This document shows positions 8,578 to 17,204 of a stretch of DNA of 64,000 nucleotides, one piece after another. The stretch spans positions 434,001-498,000 of the forward strand of contig NZ_CP144375.1 in NCBI RefSeq assembly GCF_043575855.1, written 5' to 3'. The stretch's first letter is position 1, and each line of letters begins with the position of its first letter. Source of the stretch: Kutzneria buriramensis. Lineage in GTDB: Bacteria; Actinomycetota; Actinomycetes; Mycobacteriales; Pseudonocardiaceae. The notes under the pieces are model-generated. The model was not told the DNA's origin. It was given only the letters and a program-made list of their open reading frames with translations, and ran no database searches. The translations under genes were made by a program, and so were the position numbers.

Positions 8578-9224
8578 GCGTCGGCCGCGACGACTCGGCG
8601 AGCGTGTGCGGTCTGCGGTATCTGCCACGCCACGGCCAGCCGTGATGAGCGCACCCGGATGCCCTCACCGAAGAATTCGCAGAACTTCATGATCAGCGGA
8701 TCCCACTTGAGCGGGTCGATGTGCTGCGTGTCCGGAACGACGAGCCGCTCGTCCACATGTGCGCGCACCACCCGGACGGTGTGCGCGGTGATCTCGTTGT
8801 CGCGGTCGAACGGCGTGCCCGACACCAGTTCGCATTCCAACTGTATCGGGCATTCGGCCACGACCGGTGCGGCGACCAGATCGGCGGCCAGCGGGGTGAG
8901 GCGCGCGGCCCCGAATTTGTCCGGCTCGTACCGGTAGCCCTTCTCGATGCGGTGCGGTGTCCTCACTGGCGACCCGGTCAGCAGAGCGAGCCGGTCGACC
9001 TTGTCCACGAGATCCGAGGACGGCAGGTTCAGCACGCACTCGCGCTCCCGCAACAGGTTTTGGGTGGTTTGCGAGGCGGTGTTCATGCCGAGCATGCACT
9101 GCTGGCCCAGCCACCACGCCGACGACATGGGCGCGAGATTCGCCGTTCCATCAGCGTTGCGCGTGCTGATCAGCACAACTGGCGTGCCGAAGTAGAGGAC
9201 TTTGAGGTCAACGTTGTGGTGCAC
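8562..9224 (-). CDS. Flavin reductase-like FMN-binding protein
   Basis: About 220 residues. The GTG at 9224 is chosen because homology begins at once (HHNVDLKVLYFGTPVVLIST); longer upstream frames are not protein-like. The split-barrel flavin-binding fold is recognised from SSAWWLGQQCMLGM, VLNLPSSDLVDKVDRLA, a GYRYEPDKF segment, VAECPIQLECEL and the C-terminal DPLIMKFCEFFGEG. Relatives bind FMN and act as flavin reductases or flavoredoxins; the reaction here is unknown. The C-terminal 25 residues after SSRLAVAW are atypical and may result from a lost stop. Confidence 0.75.
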   Translation of the reverse strand: MHHNVDLKVLYFGTPVVLISTRNADGTANLAPMSSAWWLGQQCMLGMNTASQTTQNLLRERECVLNLPSSDLVDKVDRLALLTGSPVRTPHRIEKGYRYEPDKFGAARLTPLAADLVAAPVVAECPIQLECELVSGTPFDRDNEITAHTVRVVRAHVDERLVVPDTQHIDPLKWDPLIMKFCEFFGEGIRVRSSRLAVAWQIPQTAHARRVVAADAHPHR

Positions 9225-9361
9225 GTCCCCATCGTGCTGGACCGTCGGAGCCCGATGCCGGCGGAAAACAGACGTGACGCTGCCGGGCCTCGTCCACCCA
9301 TCGGCCAGCGGACGTGTCGCGCACGCTCGACCAGCGGCGTCAGAGTGCGCACGCGCGGCCG

Positions 9362-10081
9362 TCACCGTAGCTGGGACCGTGCGGTGGGAGCTAGCCGGAG
9401 GTGTTGTGGTGGGGCGCTGAGCCGTTGTGACAGGTCCGGTAGCACTTTCTGGTGCCACCGCGTGGACTGGGCCAGTTGTCGCTCGTGTTCCCGGCGTTGG
9501 GCGGTGTTGGTGAAGGCAGCTAGCCAGACGAAGACGTTCTCCCCTTCGCGGACTGGCAGGGTGGGGAAGGTGTTCTCCGCGGTCTTGGTGGCGAAGTACG
9601 CCAGCGGCGTTGCCCCCGTGGCGGCCATTACCGGCGCCACGCCGTCCTCGAAGAAGCTGAGGAAGTCCTCGTCGAGCGCGGTGTCGCGGGCGTAGATGGT
9701 CACCGCGATCCGGGACTCCGGCGGCGTGTCCGCGCCCGCAGGGGGGCGTGGGGACATCGGCGTGAAGCCGGAGTGGGGCCGGGCCGGGCTCAGCAACAGG
9801 GCGTTGCTGGTGTCGAGCATGGTGGCCCTGGCCGCGGCGCGGTGTTCCCGCCAGGCAACTCCCTCGACGTAGAACGCGGTCAGCGAGTCGCGTCGGACGT
9901 CCATGTCAGGGAAAGCGCGGATCCACACGAATCGATCCGGTTCGTCCTCGTCGCGGAACTGGCCGATGACGCGGATCCCCACCTCCTCCTGGGTCTCCAC
10001 GAACTCGCGGTCGAACAGGTCGATCAACACGTCTCGCTGCCCAGGGCGCAGGGTGTACTGCCGGAGCTCGACGACGTTCAT
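9362..10081 (-). CDS. NIPSNAP-family protein
   Basis: About 239 residues starting at the ATG at 10081 (MNVVELRQYTLRPGQRDVLI), the canonical opening of bacterial NIPSNAP proteins, which are dimeric alpha-beta barrel folds. A second ferredoxin-like half begins about SRIAVTIYARDTALDEDFL. The C-terminus LRLAPTARSQLR is also typical. The biochemical role is unknown; homologues often sit next to AraC/GlxA-type regulators. A broken GlxA-type regulator lies divergently here, so the gene may have lost its control. Confidence 0.85.
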   Translation of the reverse strand: MNVVELRQYTLRPGQRDVLIDLFDREFVETQEEVGIRVIGQFRDEDEPDRFVWIRAFPDMDVRRDSLTAFYVEGVAWREHRAAARATMLDTSNALLLSPARPHSGFTPMSPRPPAGADTPPESRIAVTIYARDTALDEDFLSFFEDGVAPVMAATGATPLAYFATKTAENTFPTLPVREGENVFVWLAAFTNTAQRREHERQLAQSTRWHQKVLPDLSQRLSAPPQHLRLAPTARSQLR

Positions 10082-10176
10082 GGGCCTCACGGCCGAGGAC
10101 AATGCCAATCACGGTGTGGTGGTGACGAGTGGCAGGACTGCCCGTATCCGCAAAATTCCTGCCGTAGGCTGGGGGC

Positions 10177-10299
10177 ATGGGCACCGGGCCGGTCGCGCTG
10201 GCAGTGATCGACGACATGCCGCTTTTCGAGTTGGCGATCGCCTGTGAGGTGTTCGGCCCGAACCGGACCGACCTGGCCGACCCCTGGTATGAACTGCGG
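10177..10299 (+). pseudogene. GlxA/AraC-type regulator, N-terminal fragment
   Basis: The ATG at 10177 opens VALAVIDDMPLFELAIACEV followed by FGPNRTDLADPWYELR, the start of the DJ-1/PfpI-like sensing domain of GlxA-family AraC regulators. After about 10300 the reading frame loses similarity and no HTH_18 domain follows. A TAGGCT box 6 nt before the ATG suggests a formerly leaderless promoter. It is a gene stub adjacent to the NIPSNAP gene. Confidence 0.6.
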
Positions 10300-10509
10300 C
10301 ACGGCGAACCCGTCGGGCACCCGCGGCGAGTTCGGGTTCTGGCAGCGCACCGATCATGCACCGACCGAGTGCACTCGTCTGGTGACGCGGAAGCCGCCGA
10401 CGCCACCGAAAAGACCGTTACGCTACATCGTCCAGCGACGTGCACACCCATTAACGCGAAGTCAAGTCCGAGAAGTTCGGTGCTGGATCTGCGCTGCCGA
10501 TGGAGAAAG

Positions 10510-10680
10510 CTCCAGGGACATCCGTGGATCTCGGCGATCTACCAGCCATTGCTGGACAAGCAGCTCCGGACGGCCCTCGCGGAGCACTCGGATGTCGAAA
10601 TGCGATTGGGGCACCGGCTCACCCGGTTGATACAGGACGACGAAGGCTGGTGCTACCCCAGCGCAGGCGCTGACGACGTC
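10510..10680 (+). pseudogene. FAD-dependent monooxygenase internal fragment
   Basis: A segment reads AIYQPLLDKQLRTALAEHSD followed by VEMRLGHRLTRLIQDDEG. This is the internal region of PHBH/MhpA-type flavin monooxygenases, where Q-x-x-L-E-x-x-LR and V-x-L-x-x-x-V-x-x-L-x-Q-D-x-x-G precede the second FAD motif. Neither the GxGxxG start nor the GDAAH motif is present nearby. It was truncated on both sides before or by the TetR gene end. Confidence 0.5.
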
Positions 10681-11368
10681 ACCGGGCAGGAGCGTGCAGC
10701 TGACGCAGCCCGTCGACGATCAGCTCCAGCCCGAAGGTGAACTCGTCTTCCAGCGGAACCGGCAACGAGTCCGCGACCGCGAGCGTGGCCGGGAACTCCG
10801 CGGACGGCAGGTCGTGGAAGTGCGCCGAGACCCGCGCTTGCTCGGCGTCGTTCCCGGTTCCGGTGAGCTGGATGGCGAAGCCCAGGACGTACCGCGAGAG
10901 GGTGGCATAGGCCCGCGCCGCGACGCTCGGGGAGAGGCCGCCATCGAGCAGGACGGCCAGGCACCGTTCCCGGAGCACCATGGCGTTCGGCCCGGTGGGG
11001 GTCTGCTCGATCAACAGGGGTGCGAGCTTCCGGTGCTTGCCCAGCGTGTCGAACATCGCCTGGGCGACGGCCTGGCAGGCCTGGTCCCAGCCCAGCTCCG
11101 CCAGTGCCCGCGAGTCGAGGTCGACCTCACCGAAGACGCGGTCGATGACCTGGGTGATCAAGGTCGCCCGGTTGCCGAAGTGACGGTAGAGCGTGGCCGT
11201 GCCGGATTCGAGCCGCTGGGCGAGGGTCCGCATGGACAGCGCCTCGGCGCCCTCCTCGTCGACGAGCTGCAGCGCCGCGGCGAGGATCCGGTCCAACGGG
11301 ACGGCAGGACGGCCCCGCGATCGTCGTGCGGACGCGGTGACTTCGGCTGACAGGGAGGATCTCGACAC
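10679..11368 (-). CDS. TetR/AcrR-family repressor
   Basis: About 229 residues. The GTG at 11368 is preferred to an ATG at 11443, which would run through the promoter and operator of the divergent operon. The DNA-binding HTH is at about residues 20-65 (LVDEEGAEALSMRTLAQRL, then a GTATLYRHFGNRATLI recognition helix region). The ligand domain ends with LEDEFTFGLELIVDGL, as in the TetR C-terminal subfamily. It is divergent from a hydrolase-hydrolase-monooxygenase operon whose -10 region contains a perfect palindrome, so it very probably represses that operon and itself. Confidence 0.88.
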   Translation of the reverse strand: MSRSSLSAEVTASARRSRGRPAVPLDRILAAALQLVDEEGAEALSMRTLAQRLESGTATLYRHFGNRATLITQVIDRVFGEVDLDSRALAELGWDQACQAVAQAMFDTLGKHRKLAPLLIEQTPTGPNAMVLRERCLAVLLDGGLSPSVAARAYATLSRYVLGFAIQLTGTGNDAEQARVSAHFHDLPSAEFPATLAVADSLPVPLEDEFTFGLELIVDGLRQLHAPAR

Positions 11369-11388
11369 CCCGAAAGTATGACCACAGG

Positions 11389-11423
11389 TTGACACCCGGC
11401 ACAATAACGGCAACACTGTTGCC
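11389..11423 (+). promoter_or_regulatory. Promoter with TetR operator GGCAACA-C-TGTTGCC
   Basis: TTGACA (11389-11394), a 17-bp spacer and AACACT (11412-11417) form a promoter facing the operon. A perfect 15-bp palindrome (11409-11423) covers the -10 box and ends 3 bp before the ATG at 11427. The transcript would start at or very near the ATG, giving a leaderless or nearly leaderless message. Bound TetR would block RNA polymerase directly. Confidence 0.65.
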
Positions 11424-11426
11424 ATT

Positions 11427-12221
11427 ATGAAGAGCGCCCACACGCAGTCAGTTTCGGTCGACGGCCTGCGCGTTCACTACGAACGCGCAGGTCAAGGGCC
11501 TGCGGTGGTGCTGTTGCACGGCAGCGGGTCGTCGTTGGAGGGCTTCGAGCGGGTCGCAACACTGTTGTCGGCGTCCTACGACGTGATCCGCCCGGACCTG
11601 CCCGGATTCGGGCGGACGGGACCACGTCCCGACCGCGACTACCGCGTCCGGACCTACGCGGGAACCATCGCCCGGTTCATGACCGCCCTGCAAGTACCGC
11701 GCTTCGCCGTGGTCGGTAACTCGCTGGGCGGCAACATCGCGTGGAACCTGGCCCTGGACGCCTCCGAGCGGGTGGACGCGCTGGTCCTGGTCAACGCCAC
11801 CGGCTACCCGGAGAAGACGTTGCCCGCCGGGTTGCGGCTGGCCCGGAACCCGCTGCTGCGCCCCCTGCTGCGGCGATGGCTGCCGCGCAGCGCGACCGAA
11901 CGCGGGCTGCGGGAAGCCGTCGGCGCGAACTCGGCGATCGTGGACGACGCGATGGTCGACCGGGTGCACGCGCTGACCAACCGGCCGGGGAACCGGTCGG
12001 CGTTCGTCGACTTCGCCAACACCGACCAGCCGGACCGCAGCGCTGACATCCCGAAGATCGCGGTACCGACGCTGGTCCTGCGCAGCGCCGGCGTCGACGG
12101 TCAGCACTTCGCCCGCGACATCCCGGGCGCCGTCGAGCGCGTCCACGCCGACGGCGGCCACCTCCTGCCGGAAGAAGACCCGGAGTGGGTGGCCACGGCG
12201 ATCAAGGAGTTCCTGCGATGA
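11427..12221 (+). CDS. Alpha/beta hydrolase, first gene of operon
   Basis: A 264-residue alpha/beta-fold hydrolase. The oxyanion motif VVLLHGSGSS is near residue 28, the nucleophile elbow GNSLGG near residue 98 (Ser), and the C-terminal catalytic His lies in HADGGHLLPEEDP. The lid and strand pattern resemble meta-cleavage-product hydrolases (MhpC/BphD type), which cut C-C bonds in aromatic-ring degradation. The following hydrolase and MhpA-like monooxygenase support an aromatic catabolic role. Its stop overlaps the next start (ATGA). Transcription starts almost at its ATG under TetR control. Confidence 0.85.
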   Translation: MKSAHTQSVSVDGLRVHYERAGQGPAVVLLHGSGSSLEGFERVATLLSASYDVIRPDLPGFGRTGPRPDRDYRVRTYAGTIARFMTALQVPRFAVVGNSLGGNIAWNLALDASERVDALVLVNATGYPEKTLPAGLRLARNPLLRPLLRRWLPRSATERGLREAVGANSAIVDDAMVDRVHALTNRPGNRSAFVDFANTDQPDRSADIPKIAVPTLVLRSAGVDGQHFARDIPGAVERVHADGGHLLPEEDPEWVATAIKEFLR

Positions 12222-13114
12222 AGTACTTCGTCGCCTCCTATGAGGACCGCCGGCTCGACGCCGCCACCAGGCGGACCCTGCGCGGCAGCTTTGTCACCCT
12301 GTCCGACGGGGTGACGCACTACGAGCTGACCGGCCCCGAGAACGGTGCCCTCGTCGTCCTCGTAGGCGGAATCACGATCCCCTTGTTCTATTGGGACGGC
12401 CTCGCGGCCCGTTTACACGCCCGCGGCCTGCGCACGCTCGCCTACAGCGCCTACGGGCGCGGTTACTCCGACCGCATCCGGGACCGCTACGACGAAGCGT
12501 TGTTCGTCCGGCAGCTGGCCGAGCTCACCGCCGCGCTGAGCCTCACCGGTCCGCACCACTTGGCCGGCACCTCGATGGGCGCTCTGGTCGCGATGGCCGC
12601 CACCAACCAGTCCCCCGCATCGGTCGCCACGCTCACGATCGTCGGACCGGCCGGGCTGGGTGCGCGGCCGCTGCCCCAGCGGTTGCTGCGCAACGACGTC
12701 GTCGCCGGATTCATCGTCCGGCGCTTCGGCCGCAAGCTCCTGGAAGACCACCTCGGGCACAACGTCCGCGACCCCGCCCTCTCCGCCCAGCTGGTCGCGA
12801 TGGTGCAGGACGCCTACCGCTACGAAGGTTCCCTGTACGCGTTCTTCCAGACTCTGAAGGACTTTCCGCTGTACGAGCGGCAGGACCTGTTCCGCAGCAC
12901 GGGCAAGCTGGGCCTGCCGATCCTGCTGGTGTGGGGCGACGACGACCAGGTCACCCCGATCACCCACCTCGACACCGTCCACGAGCTGCTGCGCCCGCGG
13001 CAGACCCACGTGATCACCGAATGCGGCCACATGGCCCCCTACGAACGGCCGGACGACGTCGGCGACCTGCTCGCGTCGTTCACCGCTCCCCACCCGGAAC
13101 GGCTTGAACCATGA
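12218..13114 (+). CDS. Alpha/beta hydrolase, second gene of operon
   Basis: A 298-residue alpha/beta hydrolase; the ATG at 12218 overlaps the preceding stop. The nucleophile elbow is GTSMGA near residue 117, the acid is in WGDDDQVTPITH and the His in TECGHMAPYERP. The sequence before the oxyanion hole (VVLVGGITIPLFYWD) has Gly-Gly-Ile instead of HG, as in some lipase-like subfamilies. Overlap with both neighbours implies translational coupling. Having two different hydrolases beside a flavin monooxygenase is unusual; one could act on an ester and one on a ring-fission product. Confidence 0.82.
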   Translation: MKYFVASYEDRRLDAATRRTLRGSFVTLSDGVTHYELTGPENGALVVLVGGITIPLFYWDGLAARLHARGLRTLAYSAYGRGYSDRIRDRYDEALFVRQLAELTAALSLTGPHHLAGTSMGALVAMAATNQSPASVATLTIVGPAGLGARPLPQRLLRNDVVAGFIVRRFGRKLLEDHLGHNVRDPALSAQLVAMVQDAYRYEGSLYAFFQTLKDFPLYERQDLFRSTGKLGLPILLVWGDDDQVTPITHLDTVHELLRPRQTHVITECGHMAPYERPDDVGDLLASFTAPHPERLEP

Positions 13115-14598
13115 ACGAAACCCTTGACGTCCTGATCGCCGGCGCCGGCCCGGCCGGCACCACCCTCGCCATCGACCTGGCCCGCCGCGGCCTGGCCGTC
13201 CGGATCGTCGACAAGGCCCCGCACTCCTTCGAAGGCTCCCGCGCCAAAGGCATCCAGCCGCGGACCCTGGAGGTGTTCGACGACCTCGGCGTGCTCGACG
13301 ACATCCTCGCCGGCAGCAGCGACTACCCCCGCCTGGGTATTCACCTGGGTCCGCTTGCCGTGCCGTGGCGGATGTTCCGCAACCGCGACCGCACCACCGA
13401 CGTCCCGTACCCGAACACGCGGCTGATGCCCCAGTACCGCACCGACAGCGTGCTGCACGACCGCCTCGAGCAACTCGGCGGCAAGGTCGAATACGGCCGC
13501 GAACTCACCGGGTTCGACCAGGATGACACGTCGGTCACCGCGACCGTGCTCGGCGACGACGGCCCCGAACGGATCACCGCCCGCTACCTCGTGGGCGCCG
13601 ACGGCGGGGCCAGCGCCGTCCGCAAACACCTCGAGCTGGGGTTCCTCGGCGAGACCGACGACCAGGACCGGATATTGATCGTCGACGCCGTCACCACCGG
13701 CCTGTCCCGCGACCGCTGGCACGTGTGGCCGGGAGCAAAGGGCCGGTTCACCGGCGCCTGCCCGCTACCGCACACCGACGTGTACCAGTGGATGATCCGG
13801 CTTGCCCCGGACGAGGAACCGCCCGAGGGCGAAGAAGCGATCACCCGGCGGATCCAGGCCCACACCCGCAACCGGCACATCGCCGTGCGCGACATCCAGT
13901 GGCGGTCGGTGTTCCGGCCCAACATCCGCCTGGTCGAGGCCTACCGCCGCGGCCGGGTCTTCCTCGCCGGCGACGCCGCCCACGTGCACACCCCCGCCGG
14001 CGCCCAAGGCCTCAACACCGGCATCCAGGACGCCTACAACCTCGGCTGGAAGCTCGCCCAGGTCCTCGCCGGAGCCGACCCGCGGCTGCTGGACAGCTAC
14101 GAAGCCGAACGCCTGCCGATCGCCGCCGGCGTGCTCGGCCTGTCCACGAAGAAGTACGAAGGCCTCGCCAAGCTCGACCCGTCGAGCCTGCGCCGCGGCA
14201 AGGACGAACAACAGCTGTCGCTGACCTACCACGACGGCCCGCTCGCCCCGGCCGGAGCCGACCGCACGACGACGCTGCAGGTCGGCGACCGGGCACCGGA
14301 CGCCGACCTGGGCGGCTCGCGGCTGTTCGACACCTTCCGGGGGCCGCACTTCACCCTGGTCGCGTACGGCCCGCAGGCCGCCGCGGCGAGCGACGAACTC
14401 GGCTGGCCCGCCGCGGGAGCGCCGCTGCGGCGGATCACCGTCGACGGACCAGGCAGCTTCCGCCGCAGCTACGGGATCGAGGGGGACACGCTGCTGCTCG
14501 TCCGGCCCGACGGCTACCTCGGACACATCGCGACCCGCGACTTCCTCGCCTCGACCCGCACCGCCGTGCGCACCCTGACTCCCGAGGTGGCCGGATGA
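13111..14598 (+). CDS. FAD-dependent aromatic monooxygenase (MhpA/PgaE-like)
   Basis: A 495-residue flavoprotein hydroxylase of the PHBH superfamily; the ATG at 13111 overlaps the previous stop. The dinucleotide motif GAGPAGTT is at residues 10-17, the ARYLVGADGGASAVRKHL second motif near 156-173 and GDAAHVHTPAGAQGLNTG at about 286. A C-terminal thioredoxin-like domain (about 390-495) is as in the large aromatic hydroxylases. These use NAD(P)H and O2 to hydroxylate phenols or polyketide rings. Placed after two hydrolases, it could open a phenolic catabolic pathway or tailor a polyketide. Confidence 0.9.
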   Translation: MNETLDVLIAGAGPAGTTLAIDLARRGLAVRIVDKAPHSFEGSRAKGIQPRTLEVFDDLGVLDDILAGSSDYPRLGIHLGPLAVPWRMFRNRDRTTDVPYPNTRLMPQYRTDSVLHDRLEQLGGKVEYGRELTGFDQDDTSVTATVLGDDGPERITARYLVGADGGASAVRKHLELGFLGETDDQDRILIVDAVTTGLSRDRWHVWPGAKGRFTGACPLPHTDVYQWMIRLAPDEEPPEGEEAITRRIQAHTRNRHIAVRDIQWRSVFRPNIRLVEAYRRGRVFLAGDAAHVHTPAGAQGLNTGIQDAYNLGWKLAQVLAGADPRLLDSYEAERLPIAAGVLGLSTKKYEGLAKLDPSSLRRGKDEQQLSLTYHDGPLAPAGADRTTTLQVGDRAPDADLGGSRLFDTFRGPHFTLVAYGPQAAAASDELGWPAAGAPLRRITVDGPGSFRRSYGIEGDTLLLVRPDGYLGHIATRDFLASTRTAVRTLTPEVAG

Positions 14599-14725
14599 AC
14601 CGCGTCCTGCTGCACGGTGCGCAGGTCATCGCCATGGCACCGCACCGGCCCGACACAACGAACGCGCCGACATCCTGATCGACGGCGACACCATCGCCGC
14701 CGTCGGCGCAGGACTCGTCGGTCGA
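14595..14725 (+). pseudogene. Amidohydrolase start, frameshifted stub
   Basis: The ATG at 14595 overlaps the monooxygenase stop and opens MNRVLLHGAQVIAMAPHRPD, after which a frameshift is needed to continue as ERADILIDGDTIAAVGA. This is the N-terminal composite-domain beta sandwich of amidohydrolases. No metal-binding HxH follows, because the sequence joins at about 14726 to the tail of an unrelated gene. It was once the fourth gene of the operon. Confidence 0.7.
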
Positions 14726-14920
14726 CCAGATCGCGGCCACACACGTGACGAGCGTCGCGGCTGTCCCACTGGCGTGGCTGACGGCCCAGCCCCACATCGC
14801 CGCCCCGCTCGCCAGCGCCGCAATCCCGGACAGCTCACCGGTCTGCTCAACGTCGCAGATGTGCGGCTTACCGGCGAGGAACTGCGTCAGCTCACCGAAG
14901 CCAGTTCAGTGATCCCGTGA
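14726..14920 (+). pseudogene. Aldo/keto reductase C-terminal fragment, frameshifted
   Basis: The reading begins DQIAATHVTSVAAVPLAWLT and ends NPGQLTGLLNVADVRLTGEE LRQLTEAS, which is the last helices of aldo/keto reductases. A frameshift lies at about 14817 (the SA/RNP position). The barrel with the catalytic tetrad is absent. Directly abutting an amidohydrolase stub, it marks a deletion joint. Confidence 0.7.
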
Positions 14921-14943
14921 CCTGCCACCACCAGGAGCAGCAC

Positions 14944-15984
14944 ATGACCTTGCTTTCCGTCCTCGGCGGGCTGACCGTCGCCGCGACCGTGGCGGCCACC
15001 GCGCGCGGCATAGCCGCACGTCGTCGCGCGCTCGCCCCTGTGGCGCCTAGACTTCGGCACCCGCTGCTCTATCTGCCGCTGAGCGTCACCAACACCACCG
15101 CCCTGGCCATCGCCCGCCGCCGGAACCTCCCGGGCGGCACCCTTCGCCCCGGCGTGCGGTGCGACACCCACACAGTGCCAGTCCCGGCCAGCGGCGCACC
15201 GGTGACCGTACTGAGCTACCAGACCCCGGATCGCAGCACGCCCAGCGCAGCCCTGCTGTGGATACACGGTGGCGGCACCATCATCGGCGCCGCAGACATG
15301 GCCCATGGCTGGTGCAGCCGGGTCGCGGCTGAGCTCGGCATTCTCGTGATCAGCGTCGACTACCGCCTGGCTCCGGAAAACCCCTATCCCGCCGGCCTGG
15401 ACGACTGCTACCACGCGCTGCGCTGGCTGCACGACCACGCCGAGGACCTCGGCGTCCACCCAGACCGCATCGCCGTCGGCGGCGAGAGCGCCGGTGGCGG
15501 CCTGGCCGCCACCCTCGCCCAGCGCGCCACCGACACGGGCGTGCCGGTCGCCTTCCAGGCACTCGTGTATCCCATGCTGGACGACCGCACCGTCCTGCGG
15601 CCCACGCCCAGCATCCCGTTCCTGCCGCCCTGGACCTACAAATCGAACCGCTTCGGCTGGACCTGCTACCTCGGCCGCCCACCCGCGTACGCCGATGATC
15701 GCCCCTACATCGCGGCCGCCCGCCGCAGTAACCTCACCGGACTGCCAGCGGCCTGGATCGGCGTCGGTGACCTCGATCTCTTCCACACCGAAGACATCGA
15801 CTACGCCCACCGGCTCAACCAGGCCGGGGTCGCCTGCGAACTCGTCGAGGTCCCCGGCATGTACCACAGCGCCGACCTGCTGCGCGGGAATGCCGCCAGC
15901 ATGATCGGCTTCCGCGCCAGCCTGATCAACGCCCTCAAGACCGCCCTCGTCCAGCCACATCGCGGCGACCTGCCGGTCAACTGA
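14944..15984 (+). CDS. HSL-family alpha/beta hydrolase (esterase/lipase)
   Basis: A 346-residue enzyme. The ATG at 14944 has GGAG 8 nt upstream; an ATG at 14917 has no such site and overlaps the pseudogene end. Motifs of the hormone-sensitive-lipase family are present: oxyanion-hole HGGG (LLWIHGGGTIIG, near residue 107), YRLAPENPYPAGLDD, and nucleophile GGESAGGGLAATLA near residue 180. The acid is in GVGDLDLFHTED and the His in VPGMYHSAD. A hydrophobic N-terminal stretch with an ARRR end could anchor it to the membrane. It acts on short- to medium-chain esters in characterised relatives. Confidence 0.87.
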   Translation: MTLLSVLGGLTVAATVAATARGIAARRRALAPVAPRLRHPLLYLPLSVTNTTALAIARRRNLPGGTLRPGVRCDTHTVPVPASGAPVTVLSYQTPDRSTPSAALLWIHGGGTIIGAADMAHGWCSRVAAELGILVISVDYRLAPENPYPAGLDDCYHALRWLHDHAEDLGVHPDRIAVGGESAGGGLAATLAQRATDTGVPVAFQALVYPMLDDRTVLRPTPSIPFLPPWTYKSNRFGWTCYLGRPPAYADDRPYIAAARRSNLTGLPAAWIGVGDLDLFHTEDIDYAHRLNQAGVACELVEVPGMYHSADLLRGNAASMIGFRASLINALKTALVQPHRGDLPVN

Positions 15985-16334
15985 TCAACCGCTCCCACGG
16001 ACGCCACCGGTGTCAGAATCGCGAAACAAACAGGTGCCGGACAGCAGAATTTTGTTGCGACGCCTGTGGGAGGCGACCGCCGAACTGTTGGAACGCGCCG
16101 GCATGTCGCGTTGGTACGCACCGCCCGGACAACGTCGCAGCCAGCCGGTAGGTCGCCGGCCTATGCGGTCTGATCCGCAAAGTCTTCGATCTGCACGGCG
16201 TGGATGGCGATCGATCGCCTGCGTGGTGGTGTCTGGGGGGCGGTGTTGGAGACGTCTGCGCCGGGAAACTACACCCGTTGCGGGCCAACGCCTCGTTGTC
16301 CACATCTTAGGTGCGGGAGGTCGTTGTGGCGTGA
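15985..16334. other. No assignable gene
   Basis: A plus-strand frame from 16010 (MSESRNKQVPDSRILLRRLW) is open for 139 codons but has no family resemblance, and its later part overlaps the integrase remnant in another frame. Nothing else is seen. Confidence 0.25.
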
Positions 16335-16560
16335 GTGCGGCACTGTGGCAGCAGGTCGTGGCGCGTGAGGTATCGACAGCACGGTTTCGGCGTTCGGTCG
16401 GTGTCCGGATTTGGCTCGCGGCGTGACGCTGCGGCCTATGCCACCGGATTGGAGGTGGATCTACGCCGGCGGGTGTGGATCGATCCGGCCGACAGCGCGG
16501 TTGCGGTAGTCGAGTGGACAGGGCGACGGTTCCGGTCGCTGGATCTGGATCCGCGAACGA
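16335..16560 (+). pseudogene. Tyrosine integrase N-terminal fragment
   Basis: WRVRYRQHG, VSGFGSRRDAAAYATGLEVD and RRRVWIDPADSAVAVVEWTG are the arm-type DNA-binding domain and the start of the core-binding domain of phage/ICE tyrosine recombinases. Similarity stops at LDLDPRTIS, where the sequence joins the antisense end of a monooxygenase remnant. The catalytic R-H-R-Y part is absent. It suggests a former integration event near this point. Confidence 0.6.
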
Positions 16561-17202
16561 TCTCCAGGTCGCCGGCCGGGATGTCCTTGGTCCACGGCGC
16601 GATCAGCGGGTACAGCCGGTCCAGACTGTGGAAGTCGTCGCCGGTCTCCCCCGGCAGCAGCCGGGATTCCCAGCGATAGCGCGTCTTCCCGAAGCGCATG
16701 TAGGTCGCGGCTCGGCGCGCGTCGCAGACCTGGTGCACGCCTTCCCACTGGCCGAGGTCGGCGGTGGTGGCGATGTCGACCACGAGCCAGCGCCGGTCGA
16801 ACTTCAGGTCGGCCAGCGTCGCGCCGATCGCCGTCCGGGTGAGACTGTTGGCGCCGTCGCAGCCTAGGACGTGCTCCGCGTGGATCGTCTCGCGCGCATC
16901 GGTGCCGCGGTCGGTCATCTCGACCCGCGCGCCAGTCTCGTCCTGCGCGATGCCAGTGACCTCGGTGTTGCCGCGCAGCGTGAAGCCGTCGAGCCCGGCC
17001 AAGCCGGTGCAGGGCAACTGTTCCAGGTCGGGTTGGTCGAACATGTTCGCCTCCGGGTAGCCGTGGCGGCCGGGGAACGGCGGAACTCGGCCAGCACCCG
17101 CAGGTCCGGGTCGAGTAGTCGCAGCCCGTGGCAGGGCCGGGAGAGGGCAGCGAACTCCCCGGCCAGCCCGATCGGGCCCGCCCCGACGATGACGACGGGC
17201 AC
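16561..17202 (-). pseudogene. FAD monooxygenase (MhpA-like) remnant
   Basis: It starts with MPVVIVGAGPIGLAGEFAAL (17202) but the FAD-binding segment is shortened. After about 17070 the frame changes to one reading FDQPDLEQL, GNTEVTGIAQDETGARVEMT, VLGCDGANSLTRTAIGAT and FDRRWLVVDIATTADLGQ. The end DLEIVRGS joins the integrase fragment, so the catalytic GDAAH half is lost. It is a deletion-and-frameshift pseudogene of a 3-(3-hydroxyphenyl)propionate-hydroxylase-type enzyme. Confidence 0.75.
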
Positions 17203-17204
17203 CT

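Noticed and set aside
16010..16426. Open frame starting MSESRNKQVPDSRILL as a gene
   Set aside because: No family resemblance, and its second half overlaps the better supported integrase remnant in another frame.
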